In this document: positions 26,309 through 39,783 of the stretch, one piece after another
How positions within the stretch are numbered: position 1 is the first letter of the stretch
Layout of the letters: each line of letters starts with the position of its first letter
Assembly (NCBI GenBank): GCA_963681505.1
Contig: OY811974.1
Location: 302,189 to 366,188 of the forward strand
DNA length: 64,000 nt
Source: Eunapius fragilis
Taxonomy: Eukaryota > Porifera > Demospongiae > Spongillida > Spongillidae
Reading direction: 5' to 3'
The notes under the pieces: model-generated
Databases searched by the model: none
What the model was told of the DNA's origin: nothing
The model's input: the letters and a program-made list of their open reading frames with translations, nothing else
Position numbers and translations under genes: made by a program

Positions 26309-29300
26309 GATCTTTTCCAGAGGTGAAAGGTGCTGTTGTCCAGCGGTTCCCCACTGAAGATAGAAAGGAGGCCCCATTGCCAGCGGGTTTGGAGATTGTA
26401 AGTTCTGGTGCGTTTGTGTTTGCGCAGGTACAATGCATGTCAATGAGGTACATCTCATAGACACGTAGACTGGTGTGTCTGTAGGCTTTACTGCCAGATT
26501 AGTCCAGCTCAGTGTGTTCACAGTAGTGTAGTACACACTGGATAATTAGGAAGGGATTAGAAATCCGACTAGTGGCCATTTAACCCATAGAACATTTATC
26601 TGATGTAAACTGTATTTGCAATTTCACCTGCAGTGTACATTTATTAGTGGAGTGGTTTGGCATGCGATGCTCTTGCATGGTTGCACATTATACCATACTT
26701 GCTGCTGTTCAATTGATCTGTTTTGTTGAACTAATCATGGGGGGTGGTTACACTTGCGTCTTACAGTATGGGTATAATGTTTGAATGCAGATATACTTCT
26801 CTGTCATTACGAACAAGGAATGTCTGTACATACACTTTAGTAACCTCATCTAACACTCTCCAGTACATAATGTTTCATTGGTTTACGGATGTAACACTAT
26901 TGATCTTGCATGTTCATATACATGTAGCATTCCCAAAAGCAAACTTAGGACTGCAACTCTCAATACATGATCTGTTGCTGTATAGCTATCTAAATTCTTG
27001 CCTTGTGGTTCAGTTTTGATTGTGTCACAATTTCACAATTCTCAATGTCCATCAGGTGCAATGCATTGTCAATATCATTTGCATTTAAAACTGCTCCAAT
27101 TGTTTTCAGTTGGGTGCATTGTTTTCAAAATTAGGACACTGTTCTGAGACAGCATTTACTATTGATTTGTCACATTAAGTGTGTTCAAAATGATGTATCC
27201 ATTTCAGATGTGCCTGTGTATTATATACACTGTATTGCCCCAAACTACACTATGTCTGTTATTCATTGTTTCATGCTTTACTGATGTTTTGAATTATTCT
27301 GTATGGGGAACCTACTGGAATATCTATGATTGGAGAATGATAACACCAGCTCATGTGTCCTCATTGCAAGAACTCTAGGGGTTTACAGTACATGCATACC
27401 CAAAATGTCAGTCAGGACCTCAACTTGACACAGTGAGACTTGATGTCACGGGTATAAGAGGGGTGACTGCACTATAATTGAAGAGAGATAGGAGCCTGAT
27501 GACAAATTGTTGCAGAAAAAAACATGATTTAGGATACACATTTTTGAGTGAAATATTAATGTTCCATATCAACTGATACCTTCTGATGTAGCTGATATAC
27601 ACGTACATGTAATCATGACGCTTGCTTTGGGTGCAGATTTCAGGTGATTGGTATTCTACGTACAGTGTACTGTATAGTAAAAGGCTATGGAATGTTGTTG
27701 TGACCGAGAGACCATTTTGTGCAGTTCCTCTGTGTTTGAGTGGTGTAAATAGCTTGTGTTGTTGCTCCCTGCATTGACTCACTGATGTATACATTACCTG
27801 ATACACTGCATTACACTGTATATCCAAGATGCTCATGTGGTTGTGATACCAGTGAGCTCATTCTATTTTACATTGCTCATTTACTTCAATCAAGGCACAT
27901 AGTGCTGTTAAGCCATAAATCAAAATGTCCTCCAATATGGGGATTCTTAATTGTGGTCATTTCAGATTAACTGCTCGTCGTTGACATTTTACATGTAGGG
28001 TACAGTATATTTACGTTTACACTTGTAGGGATCCTTAACCTATTCCTAGTACACTTCTTTCTCCCTCAACCTCCCCCCCCCACTTTTTCACTGGTTTGTT
28101 TGTTATTAGTATTTGATGATGGTGTGAATCGTTGCAGCATGTCTAGTGTCAGATAAAAGTACGATAAGAAGGTTCATAAAATGGCATCTTTCAGCATGTT
28201 AAGATGTACTGTATCAATTTCCACCTCTGATGACAAACAATGTTTAGTATGAAAGCTACTGTACTGTTGAGAACTCGCTGAGGTGTACATCTAGTTTCAA
28301 GCGATACATTTTTGCAGTGCTGCTCCTATGGGTTCTCACTTCACAACAATGCAGCAATTCTGCATAATGATGCTTTAATTAATGTATTCTGATTGTTTAT
28401 TCAGTTCTGCCAGCCAATGGGATGGCATCTCACCACAACTCTCGAGCCTCCCTATTACATCAACTTCATCCTTACTGCTGAGAATAGCAGTCGACTCTTC
28501 TGCAGTGCCCTGAACTTCCACCAATTGCACAAACCTGCTCCAAAAACCATTCGGCGACACGTAGCACTCTCCATGCATGGCAAGGTGCCTACAGAAAAAA
28601 ATCGCCCACACTCTAGGTCTGTGGACTATTTTCTGGATGAAGAGAATGAAGCACATTGGTCTCCCGACGCAGTTGTGGTCCAGCAAGACGACATTTATGA
28701 ACCATTTTCGTTGGCTCTGGTGTCCAAGTTTCCTCTATATGAAACCTTGCAGGTACAGCTGTGTGCATGTACTGCACACGTTAGATGCACCTATATAGTT
28801 GGCAGGCTGCTCCAGGCAATTGCACACACTTTGCATTGTTTCTAGCAGTTCCGAAATGGCCTTGTCACTGGGACAAAACCATTAGAAATCTCATTCCTTG
28901 TCTTGGTTATCTGTTCAAGAATTTACAGGTTGAGAGGATGGGTGAGGTGTGGGTATTGGGGGCCAACCATTTGCTGAACTTCTAGCACATAATATGACCT
29001 TGGACTCTATTGCAGGCATGCCTCAAGGCAATTTACATCGCATGGCTGTCATCTGGGCAGACTACTGGTAACTCAGTAGAACCTTTAATTGCCAGCTTGT
29101 TGAGCTGAATCACAGTTCCTTTAATAAATTGTTTTCATCATGAGCTCGATCTCATTGCCATAATTTCAGATATAGCCACGCTGTGTGAATTTTGTATTAT
29201 ATGTTATTTGTATGGGTATTGTGTTGTGATGCACGAGTTTTAATATTTCTGTAGACACTCGCTGGTCCCAGTGGTGCCAGCTGCCTTGCTGGACTACATA

Positions 29301-32300
29301 CAGCTGCCCTCCACCTACATAATGGGAGTCCACTCTTCACTTAAAGCTAACATAGGAGAATTGTTGAGTCATGAAAGTTACGGAATATTACAACAAAATT
29401 TAATTAAGTTACATACGGGTGTGTGTGTGTGTGTGTGCGTCTCCAAAAACTGCGTGTGCCTAGTGTTGCTGTATGACTGTATGTATCATTGTGTGTTGGA
29501 TGTGTTGTGTATCCAACGTTTAAGTTTTAATTTTGTACAGACCTGTAAATTACATACATATAGTACAGTATGTAGCAATCCACGATGTTATTGCAGAACC
29601 ACTGTCTGGTACACTGATACACTGTAGGGTGCCATTCCTTCTGTGTCATTGTGTAATGCATGGTCGTACTTATATACTGATAGATAAAAATACATGTGCT
29701 GTAATTTCACCACTTGTTGGTCCATGGACCTATTGTACTCTACATGCACTGTTGCAGACTGTGACACGCAGTGACATGTGTCTGTGCACCCCGCTCTCTT
29801 TCATAGCCGGATGTTGTAGTGGTTGACCTTGATGATGGCCACGTGTCTGTACCGAGCACTGTTGTTCTGCAGCACCTTCCTGGCCAGTTGAAGGAGGTAG
29901 TTGAGGTAATGCATCCAAGTATCAAGCAGCGAGACTACGTCTTTACACAAGACTTCAAAGAAGGCAGATCACTTGAGATACAGGCAAGCTATTGTTGTAA
30001 CTGTTGCTCTTATAGTTCTAGGCATACAAAAATGTGTTTATGTGAGTTCAGAGACTACACTTACTGTATATTGTGTACAACAAGAATAGTGTTACACACA
30101 GATCCTAAATGTTTACATCCAGCTTTATTTTTGACTGCGTGTGTGTACATTAAACCATTTATGGTTTATTTTTCAGGACCGCGAAGTGCGTGCCATCTTC
30201 CTGTGTTTGTTTGTGTATCTACTAGCAGACTACCAGGACTACATCACTGTCATACGATTTCATCCTCACCCAGCCTTTGCGTTCAGGAAGGTATTTGTGC
30301 CATGCATGTTGTAAACAAATACAGTTGTTTTGTTTACACCATGATGCATATAGAATATAGCAACATTTGCGTACAAAAATTCACTATACATTTTAATGAG
30401 TAGTATAACTGTTTTTTAATACATTGTAGTACAAAAGCTAATTCTTTGCTATCACTCTATATAAATGATAGTAATAAAAGAAGATTGGCAGTATATGTTC
30501 CTAAATCCTTACTCAGTTACTGGTATCTTCAATAATAGTGGAACTAATGAATTTTTAAGCTGGTTTAGTCTGTGCTAAATATAATAAATCACCCAAAACA
30601 AATTTCCCGCCATTTGGTCCATAGTTTACTTCATTTTTTTTACAATGCCTAAGGATTGGTTTTTGAGGTATTATTTTATGTCTGAACTCATGCAATTTCA
30701 TGTGTTCAGTCAAATCATATTCAGTATTGTACAAGAATGCAATTGTAGTGTATGCTATGAAGTAATGTACAGTGCATGTACAATAAATAGCTATGTGATG
30801 TAATGGGACACTACTTTGTGTCTACTTCTTTGTTCTCTATGGAAACAGGACAGCTTTTTGGCTAAACATGCAAGCGGAGAAATTCAAAATCTTGTTCACA
30901 AGGTTAGATGCCACATTTAAAGCATCTCTGGGTTGTATGCAAGTTTAACTGATCTCAAGGAGGGGTATCAATTAAGGTTTTATCCAAGCACAGAAAATCA
31001 GTGTTTGTGCATGTGTATGTGTTAAATGTCATATGTAATATTCTATACTATTGTCATTTTGTGTATCCGTTACATGTTTGCATACTGTTGCTGTTTATTG
31101 ATTTGTGCATCCATATATCCTGCATGACCTGGTGTCTATCCACTTATTTTTGTGCATTGTGTGTTTTTATGTCCCTATTTTCATTTCCACAGATTACTGA
31201 TAGTATTGCATTCATCAACTTTTTCCATGAAAGACCTATACCATACAGAAAATGTCATTTTTTTGATGAGGTACTTGTGCATTTGCTCATACGCATACCA
31301 TATATAATAACCTGAGGGATACTTACAGATTGAACATTTTGCACCCTCTTTACACCGCATACTGCATTTGCATTATTTAATTTGCCATTACAGGGAGCTT
31401 GGTCGTCGTGGCAGCTTACACTTTTGTAATGTTTTCATACGAATATATGTAGCTTGCCCCATGTGTATTCTAGAATAAGAAGTAGAATGCAACATACACT
31501 TGTGTTGTATGCATGTAATGAATTTTCCAGACTTGACTTGTGTTCAAATGTGTTTATTTTTATTTATACCGGGAATGTGTATGTACAAAAGAATTCTCTT
31601 TACTCGCACAGCTGGTGGTAAGATACGTGACAACAATGCACAGCTGGTCTCTCAGTGAACTGTTTTCACGGACACATGTTCAACAACTGGCTCAAGAAAT
31701 CATGCAATTGGTATTGATAGATACACTGTACTTGCAGTATACACACGCATGTTTGGTTTGTGATAGCAAGGTTGAAGTTTACATTGCAAATGAACTCATT
31801 AATGTATAGAGGTCAAATTGGCACATGGTGTAATTTCCTTAATGCTTGTGCTTTTTAAAAGGTATGATCACATGACATTGTTTGAGCTGTACAAATGTAC
31901 TCGTGCTGCTTGCCTTGTTGTGCAATAAATCTGATGCCTAAACACTTGTATGAAATACTTAATGTTACAGTGAGTATCTATTTTTTTAAATAATACCTTT
32001 TACTAACGTACATACATGTACAGTGTACATATAGTGTATGAATTCAGGTTGTCTACTTCCAGTTACCAGTAGTTGAGTATGGATCTGAAGCCTTCAATCT
32101 ATCTGTTTTGAATAAGGAGCATCTCGATATTCCGCCAAGACGCTTCCCTGCACTCAGGGAAGATCTGGTGGAGAAACATATGGATGCAAACAATCTGAAA
32201 GCTAATTCATCTGAAGAAGTGACAAATTGCAGGTACTGTACGTGTGCCTTTTTAAAAATAGAGAATAATCTTAAATGAAACACTGTAGTTTGTAATGCTT

Positions 32301-34057
32301 GATGTACTACTGTACCTAGGGTCCACAATAAAAGACGTGGTAATAATGCACCACAAGTTATTATTATTATTGGGATTTTGTTGTATTGTTGGGATTTGTC
32401 ATTAGTACCCATTCAACAGGAAGAAATTATCGTTACATATATTTAGATTATTTAGTGGTTATTTTAATCAATGTAAACATCTAAAACTATTCATAACTAA
32501 GTGCCTGAGAATCTTAATATTTTGATCTTTAAATTAGTTTTTTGGTTATAGTAAAAACGTAATACTAAGGTATTATTAATTGTCATTATAAATTATAGCT
32601 TGAATATGACTGGTCACCTAATCTTGAATGAATTGTTTGAGTTTTTATTTTTATTGTTTATGGGTTACGAATTGACTTTAATAAAACTTAACTACAAGAT
32701 ATTCAAGTTAACTCAATAATCTTGCACATAGGCTAATATAATTTATATTTCCACAGCTACCATTTTACATCATCAGTGGTTGCCATGGAGGGAAACATGT
32801 GACTTGGACCAGACTGGTTGCCGTGAAGATCATGTGATGTACCTGTAGGGTTTTGTTTCATTGTACCCAGGCACTACTGAAGACTGTTAATCCTTTCAAA
32901 GGTGGGGGATCATGTGACTTGGATGTGTGTGGTCTCCATGCAGATCATGTGATGGGTGTGATCTCATCGAGAGGTGAGTCAATAGCTGGATGGGGTTTCA
33001 TTTTTGTAAAATAAAAGGCACTCCCGAAGGCTTTTACATCATCAAAGATGATCAAAGGTTGCCATGGAGGGGGTCATAGGAACCAGTCTGGTTGCCAATA
33101 ATGATTATGTGATGTGCCGGGTAGGGTTGTATACAAAGGCACTCCTGATGGCTGCTTACCCTTGTACATCATCAATTGTTTGGATGTATGTGATCTCCAT
33201 TGAGATCATGAGACAGGTATGATCTCATTGAGAGGTGAGTCAATAGAGTTTCATTTTTGTACACAGGCACTCCTGATGGCTCTTTTTACCCTTGTACATC
33301 ATCAAAGGAAGGGATCATGTGACTTGGATGTGTGTGGTCTCCATGGAGATCATGTGATGGGTGTGATCTCATCGAGAGGTGAGTCAATGGTTTCATTTTT
33401 GTACATAGGCACTCCTGAAGGCTGTTTACCCTTGTACATCATCAAAGGTTACCATTGCAGGCAATCATGTGACTTGGACCAGACTGGTTGCCATGAAGAT
33501 CATGTGATGTGCCTGTCAATACCTGGCAGGATTTGTTTTCACACGTGCTATTGTATCGTAGCTTGCCGTAGCAAGTTGTCTATGTCTTGTGGTTTGCAAC
33601 ACAAATAGAAAAAAGACGTTCTTTTCCCCTAAGTTATTATGTTAAACTTGCTGACATACATGTATTTGCACTGGCACACCAGGCCAATTAAACCTCTCGG
33701 CATGGTTTTTTTTTGCCTGTGGGAATATTAGTCAGCAAGAACATACAAGCTTCTATATATGTTTGAGGTACATCATCATGCTTTATTTCTTGACCAATTA
33801 ATGAATGTGCATGGTCAATTGACATGCAGAAAGGTTTAAGTCTATATTGTTTACGTGTACATTCACAAGCAAATTGATGTATTGTATGCATCATTTCTAT
33901 TCAATCTATTATTAGTGTTTAATCCATTGGTGTGTGTAGAAGTTGTATGATCCAGCTCGTAACATTTATAGGTCAAGTAAATACCAGATGCCGAAGAGAC
34001 GAAGAATTAATGCTTTTGCCTGCCATAGCACAAAGTATCAAGTCACCGATTTACTGA
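26309..34057 (+). pseudogene. DENN-domain (SBF-like) gene copy in unit B, frameshifted
   Basis: This is the unit B counterpart of the gene at 117-7897. Exons align at 26309-26397, 28405-28752, 28849-28928, 29016-29067, 29272-~29420, 29807-29983, 30177-30290, 30849-30902, 31193-31270, 31612-31710, 32063-32232 and 33940-34057. Exon 3 is 80 bases against 81 in A, because one T is missing in GAAATCTTCATTCC. The frame shifts and meets a TAA in exon 5, in the middle of the DENN region. Exon 6 also lost 15 bases in frame (five residues). All splice sites are kept, so inactivation would be very recent or the missing base is a sequencing error. No upstream exon is visible in the spacer before it. Confidence 0.7.
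32755..33505 (+). repeat. CATGTGA-rich imperfect tandem repeats, unit B
   Basis: This is the unit B copy of the repeat field at 6595-7345, with the same units in the same order and a few substitutions. Confidence 0.75.
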
Positions 34058-35725
34058 TACCTGATGTGGAGTCTCGTGTGAATGCAATCGGCTGCACTTA
34101 ATTAAGAGATAGGCGTCGCATTAGCTTTAGTGCAGGACTTCCATTAGTTAAGATTACTATTTTAAAAAGTAATAATTTTTTCTGATGAGCAACCCAACTC
34201 CTGCCTGGCCTCTTGTGTGCCAATTCACCACGGTGGTTGCAAGCATTCTATGACTAGGGGTTGACATTGTAGTCTAACTATTCTGATGTCCTTACAAAGC
34301 ATAGGTCATATGATTATTGCTATGGACACCATGTCTCTCATTTTTATCTCAAGTGGAATTAAAATTTCATCGTAATTGCTATGTTTCACTCCAAAGCTTT
34401 TGCAAATAAAGTATATTATTCAAAGCTGATTGCTTCAGGATGCCATGGATTACTTACATGTGTGCTTTCCTGGAGGTACTCCTCCAATTCTAGGCTAATG
34501 TTTACGAGGTTACCATATTCTGTGATGTTTGTTAGGGATGTGCAGCTGCTACCCACATGCAGTTTATGTTATGTTTATAGTCTCTCTACCCACCAGGAGT
34601 TCTAGTCTCAAGCTCATTGTGCAGTTTGCTCCAAGAAAGAGCACACAAATTTTCTTTCTGCCCATCAAAGAGAATAGAACACAGCATTGTTGTTACACGC
34701 GCGCGTCAGTTTTACAGTAGTACTAGTATGAAACATATGCAATTTCCGTTCTGTAATTAATTAAATTCCTGGCTACGATTCCTCGCGACGTTGGATTGAT
34801 ATTATTACATAATCACTGGACAGAATTGAGTACAGCAGTTCACCAGACCCTCTTTCCACGTAGCGGCGATTTGTACGAACACTAGAGCCGTATTCACCAG
34901 AACGCTCTACTTTCCGATTACTATTAAATCCAACTTCAGGCCCCAATTTCAAGGGGCAATCCGAATTTTTACTTTAGAGTTTACTCTTTCAATTTAAGTT
35001 TAAAATTGTAGCGCATATGTAGCCCACATCCGTAAGGACACAGCTCTAAATGTTTATGTGCAGCTAGAGCTCTGCTTATTAGATGGAGGAAGTGACATGT
35101 GTGCTATCACAAAATGCACCACCACTTCCATCCATGCCTTTTATGTAGCATGCCACTCACAACCCCACACACACAAATAATGGTACGGATTCCAGGACCC
35201 GCAGTAACACAGCTCTGTTGAACCCTTACCATCAGCCAGTGACGCCATACTACTGTGAAGAGCCTCCTCCCACAGAATGCCAACGTTCAGTCCAACACCA
35301 ATATCTGGAATAATGGTTATTTCTGCATGCGCTTAATACAGTACACTCTGTTGTTGCTTTTACTAGTGCGTATAATTTCTTCATCATTGCCCAGCCTTAC
35401 ATGCATCAAGACACATTATCTTCTCCATCCTCTTCAGGGTTAAAAATACGTGTGCATGAAAACCTGATCAAATGTCACTCATCAAGTCTACCTCAGTCCA
35501 TGAGATCTAAATAATAGTCCATAACATGTAAAATTGGCACACCATATTATCACATCACAGGTGGAGGTGGGAGGGTGCATGGAGCAGAGTGGAGGGAGAG
35601 TGATATGGGCTGGCATTAAAAAGAAATCAAGGATTGGACACCGAACTGCCCTATGTGGAGGGATGTGTGTCTTAAATCTGGTATCCAACCCCTTTCACTT
35701 TCTGTGAAACCGTCCGTGAGCGTAC

Positions 35726-36040
35726 TTGCGTAATGGGCCGCCCTCCGTTGTTCAGGTTTCCTTGGTGGAGGCGGGGCTGAAGATGGGCGTGGCTGTCACC
35801 ACGGGTACTCACCCTTCCTTCTGTGACGGCCTCGTGCCCGCCCTTACTACCCTTCTCATCCACTACGTCGCTGCTGCTGCTGCCTTTGGAGCAGGCTTGG
35901 ATCCTCCAGAGCCTCCAGCCTTCTTTCCGATGGAAAGTGATGTGTTGTTAACGTTGCTCAGCGTTTGTCAATGTGACCAACCACTTGGTCTCGTGATTAC
36001 CTCCTCGAAATGCGAACTCTGGACGCTCTTTCTACGCTGA
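35726..36040 (+). CDS. Possible coding exon, unknown function, unit B
   Basis: This is the unit B copy of the frame at 9620-9928, now 104 codons through a 6-base insertion near 35949. It ends about 50 bases before the Academ-like insertion at 36089, so any exon farther downstream has been moved 5.3 kb away in this copy. Confidence 0.3.
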   Translation: MRNGPPSVVQVSLVEAGLKMGVAVTTGTHPSFCDGLVPALTTLLIHYVAAAAAFGAGLDPPEPPAFFPMESDVLLTLLSVCQCDQPLGLVITSSKCELWTLFLR

Positions 36041-36088
36041 AAGAAATCGTGTGTTTTTGCTGCCCCTTCCCCCCCCCCCCCCCCCCCT

Positions 36089-36192
36089 AGTCTCGTCCCC
36101 AGACCCAAATGTACGTAAGTGTTATCGCTTGCAGTATAACACTACGTACAGTGGGTCTGGACGATAAGTCAAGCGAAGTTGTTCCGTGCTTT
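36089..36192 (+). repeat. Left terminal inverted repeat containing an internal hairpin
   Basis: The first 104 bases pair with 41297-41400. Within it, CCCAGACCCAAATGTACGTA and AGTGTTAT are followed after about 10 bases by ATAACACT and ACGTACAGTGGGTCTGG, so each end can fold on itself into a stem of about 25 base pairs. Confidence 0.85.
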
Positions 36193-36255
36193 TAAAATGT
36201 TATGTAATAATTGTGACGTCATACGTAATTGCCTACGTCACATTCGCAAATTAAA

Positions 36256-39200
36256 ATGAATCGCTGCAAGGTATGTGGTTTGCCTGTTTTAAGCTGCAAA
36301 AAAAGAAGACGCCTAGAAAGTCCAACACTGGCACTGTGTTGTGAGACGCTAAGGATTTTATCTTGTGAAGTAGCGAACATGAACGTTGATTACAGCTCCG
36401 GATACATATGCTTGACCTGCTACAGGGATGTCGGAAAGTACGCTTTTCTAAAGGGCGAGCTACAGAAGATGAGAGACGAATTAATGGCAAAGCTTACTGC
36501 AAATTTGACAGCTCATTGCAGCCAAGCAGCTGCTAGTATAGAAACTGTAGAACAACGGCATTGCGTTACAAAACGAAGGGCACCAGTTGCTGAACGACCA
36601 TCCGTAAAGGTCAGTAGTGAGTACTGTGCCGGTATCAACAGTGCTCTTTATGTAGCTTTCAATTTTACAACAGGTGATCGTCACACATGACGGTTATGAG
36701 AAAAGGTACGTTTTGTCTCCCAGGAGGGAAGAGATTGGAAAATCGTTAGCCCGTAATTCAGTAAGAACATTCGCTAAGCATGCATTTGTAAATAAAATGA
36801 CGAGGAAGGAGCTGTTAGCAAGAGTTAGATTCAATTGTGCGGGAAGATATGAAAAGGATTCTTTCAGACACTACATTGAAATTTGAAGATGTTAGCCTGA
36901 AAGTATCAACGTCATATACCTGGGAAGGTCTTTACATTCAACTTACACAACTAGCTCCAACACTGATGGGTTTACTTGACACTTGTGTTGCTCGATGCAG
37001 CCCTATAAGCGTCACTCTATTCTACTAACATGTGTGGCAGTTTTAGTGAAATCTCATCATCGCCAAACTCTTATCCACATTTTAATTTCTTTACTCCTTT
37101 ACTCAGGGCATGCTGCAAAACAGGTACATGTACATTCATGCCTGTGATGTGTACTTTCAGTTCTTTGGTACATAGGACTACATTTTAAACTATCATAAAT
37201 ATGTTATCATTACAGGTATACACCAGATTGCAGAAAATGGGCATGTGCCTGTCTACAGATAGTACACAGAAACTACTAGACACTCTTGGTGCCAATCATG
37301 AAGCACTGTCCTTGAATGGGTTGAGGAACTTAAACACTTTATGCCAATGAATCAGGCAGGTCATGCAAATAATTTGGAGCATAATAAGGTTATCCTTTAT
37401 ACTTTAGGGTGTTATTTCATCATCATGTTTGGCACATATGCCTACTGGTACTTCCAGTTCATCCTCCAGTGTTCTAGCGTCATCAATATTTGATGACAAT
37501 TCACCACCAAAATTCATGTCCACTCCAAACAGCTCATTTAATGGTGCATCCGATGATGAGAAATGTGTGAGCCAGTCCTCATGTCATCAGTCTGACATAC
37601 CCCTCTTAAGTGATTGTGATTCTAGCCTTTCAGATGTATTGGACATAGCTCCAGGTTTGTGTATCTTTCTTAGTTGCATTAACAATGCATACTACTTCAT
37701 TACAGATAGTGGTAATGAATTAAGATGTGCTACTTCAAGGTGCGTACTATGTATGGAATACTCTGTGTGACTGGAGTTAAAATTTTTTAAATGTATAACA
37801 TAGAACCAAGGCAGGAGGCATCCCAGTCAGAAAGCACCACTGATGATGGAGATTGTGTGACTGAGTCAGAATGGCATGGTTTTAAACTTGTTGGAGACAA
37901 TATAGACAAAACAGTTAAACCACGTGATATGCGATTCAACCACCAAGTTCAGTCACTTCACTATTTCCATGTTTATGCCGTGAAGGACAGAATAAACTTT
38001 AGTGGTCTTAGCAACAACTCCACTTTCATTGATCCAAAAAGTAATGATTGCAATCTGTTCTACCCATCCACAGATGATGATGCTGCTCTAGCATTCAACA
38101 TGGAGATTTTGGTGGCTAGAATTTTAACTCAGAATATTCATGGACTCAGCCATTTGAAATATGCAGTTATGCCCCACATCCAGCATAAGAATACAGCAAA
38201 TATGGTACAAAAGTCACAAGTGGTTTGTGCGTGCTAGAAACATACATGTGCATGTACTGTTACTATGAAATATAACATGTAGGTGCCATTGGGAGTACTT
38301 CTGAAAAATGAAAATGTTATTTACGACATGGTGGACATTATGGATGTATTGCACAAGTATGTCCCTAAGGTCAGAAGTACTCAAACATTTGATGTCTGTG
38401 GCCAAAGTGGAAGATTAGAAACTGTTGATGTTAATATCGATCACTTTCATCACATCCTAATTGGAGGGGATCAGCTCACAATAGCCAGAATTAGAGGTAG
38501 CCAGAAGGTGCTGTCAAACTCTGAAAGTGGAAAAGAACGTCTGGAAGGTCTAATCCCTGTCATAGAGGATTGGCATACAAAGATGACATTCATGAAGGTA
38601 CATGTATATAATTCATGCTATTGAAGTTCTGTGTGGTGGTTACCCTAGGACAGCAGTTGAGCTTAGAGATAGCTAATACGTCTGTGATAGGAACTACAAG
38701 AGGTGGGAAAATTTATACTGACATCTCTTTGTCATCAGGTGGTGTGGACAAGACTATACAAGACAAGCTCAGGGCTGGAGGGTGGTACCATGTATCAGCT
38801 ACGCAACCTTATCAATAGGAGAAGTGTGGTATCAGATGTAAGCAAAGACATGAACTCTTGTGAGGACTTTCTTGAGCTTGTTACAAAGGCACACATAGTT
38901 GCAGCTGCAATCAGCCTAGTTGGGGCTGAAGATGTAGCTAATTTATCAGAATACATTCTGAGTGGTAATTCATCATCTACTCTGCATTCAGTAGCAAAAT
39001 CTATCTGTGCTAAACTAGTCACCATCACTTTTCAAGCAGGACGTACTCCGTCAAGCCAAAATCCAGACCATGTGTTGGAGTATGCCAAAGAAACACTGTC
39101 TCTAGGGCTACTGTACCTGGAATTCAAAGATGCTATACGTGAAGGAGATGGCGAAAGAGTGCTAAGATGTTGGAAATACTTCTGGCTATTTTTTCGTGCC

Positions 39201-39719
39201 ACTGGACATACCAATTACTGCCTTGAGGCATTTAATACCTTGATGCAGTAGTACTACATACTGCCCCCTCGTTATGCAGAAGAGATGTTGTGGGGTCGTT
39301 TCATCAATGCTAGGGGGAAGGCAGGCCATAATATCTCTGCTGATTTGCATATGGAGCATTTAAATCGGCACATCAAGGACTCTGTTAGGTATCTTGGTGC
39401 AAATAAAACACCCCAGGCTGTTAAAAGAGCAGGAAAAGTAGTAGGTGTGCTAAGTGAAACCTTGCACTACTTTGATGAGATCACAGGGATTCACATATCT
39501 GGAGATCATACCCGTCACTCAGAGGCCTGTGACTTGTCAAAAATAGTCTGTGAACTTGTGCAAAGTGGTGTCTTCAGCCAGAAGCCTGGCAGAAAGCACA
39601 AAACATTTCCGAAGCAACTATGTAATGGTATGCTGTATTCTATCAACAAAAAAAAATTGACTACCTGGATAAATAAGAACATTTTGATCATCCTTAAGCA
39701 ATCACCATTGGTTCATTAG
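36256..39719 (+). pseudogene. Academ-like (DUF6589-type) transposase, degenerate
   Basis: The first exon (36256-36609) encodes CKVCGLPVLSC, CC, C and CLTC, eight cysteines within 55 residues. The second starts at 36674. Later exons carry VGDNIDKTVKPR (from about 37890), IGGDQLTIARIR (38460), GTMYQLRNLINRR (38790) and DLHMEHLNRHIK (39340), the conserved core of the family often labelled DUF6589. The gene is broken: the frame changes near 36835, where the sense continues in another frame as MKRILSDTTLKF; again near 37310, before LEWVEELKHF; and TAG at 39249-39251 interrupts FNTLMQ and YYILPPRY in the same frame. Ser/Asp-rich low-complexity sequence lies at 37429-37650. Confidence 0.75.
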
Positions 39720-39783
39720 AAATGTTCAAGTGTATGTATTTATATTCATACATTAATTCAACTGGTAATAAAATGGGAACAAT

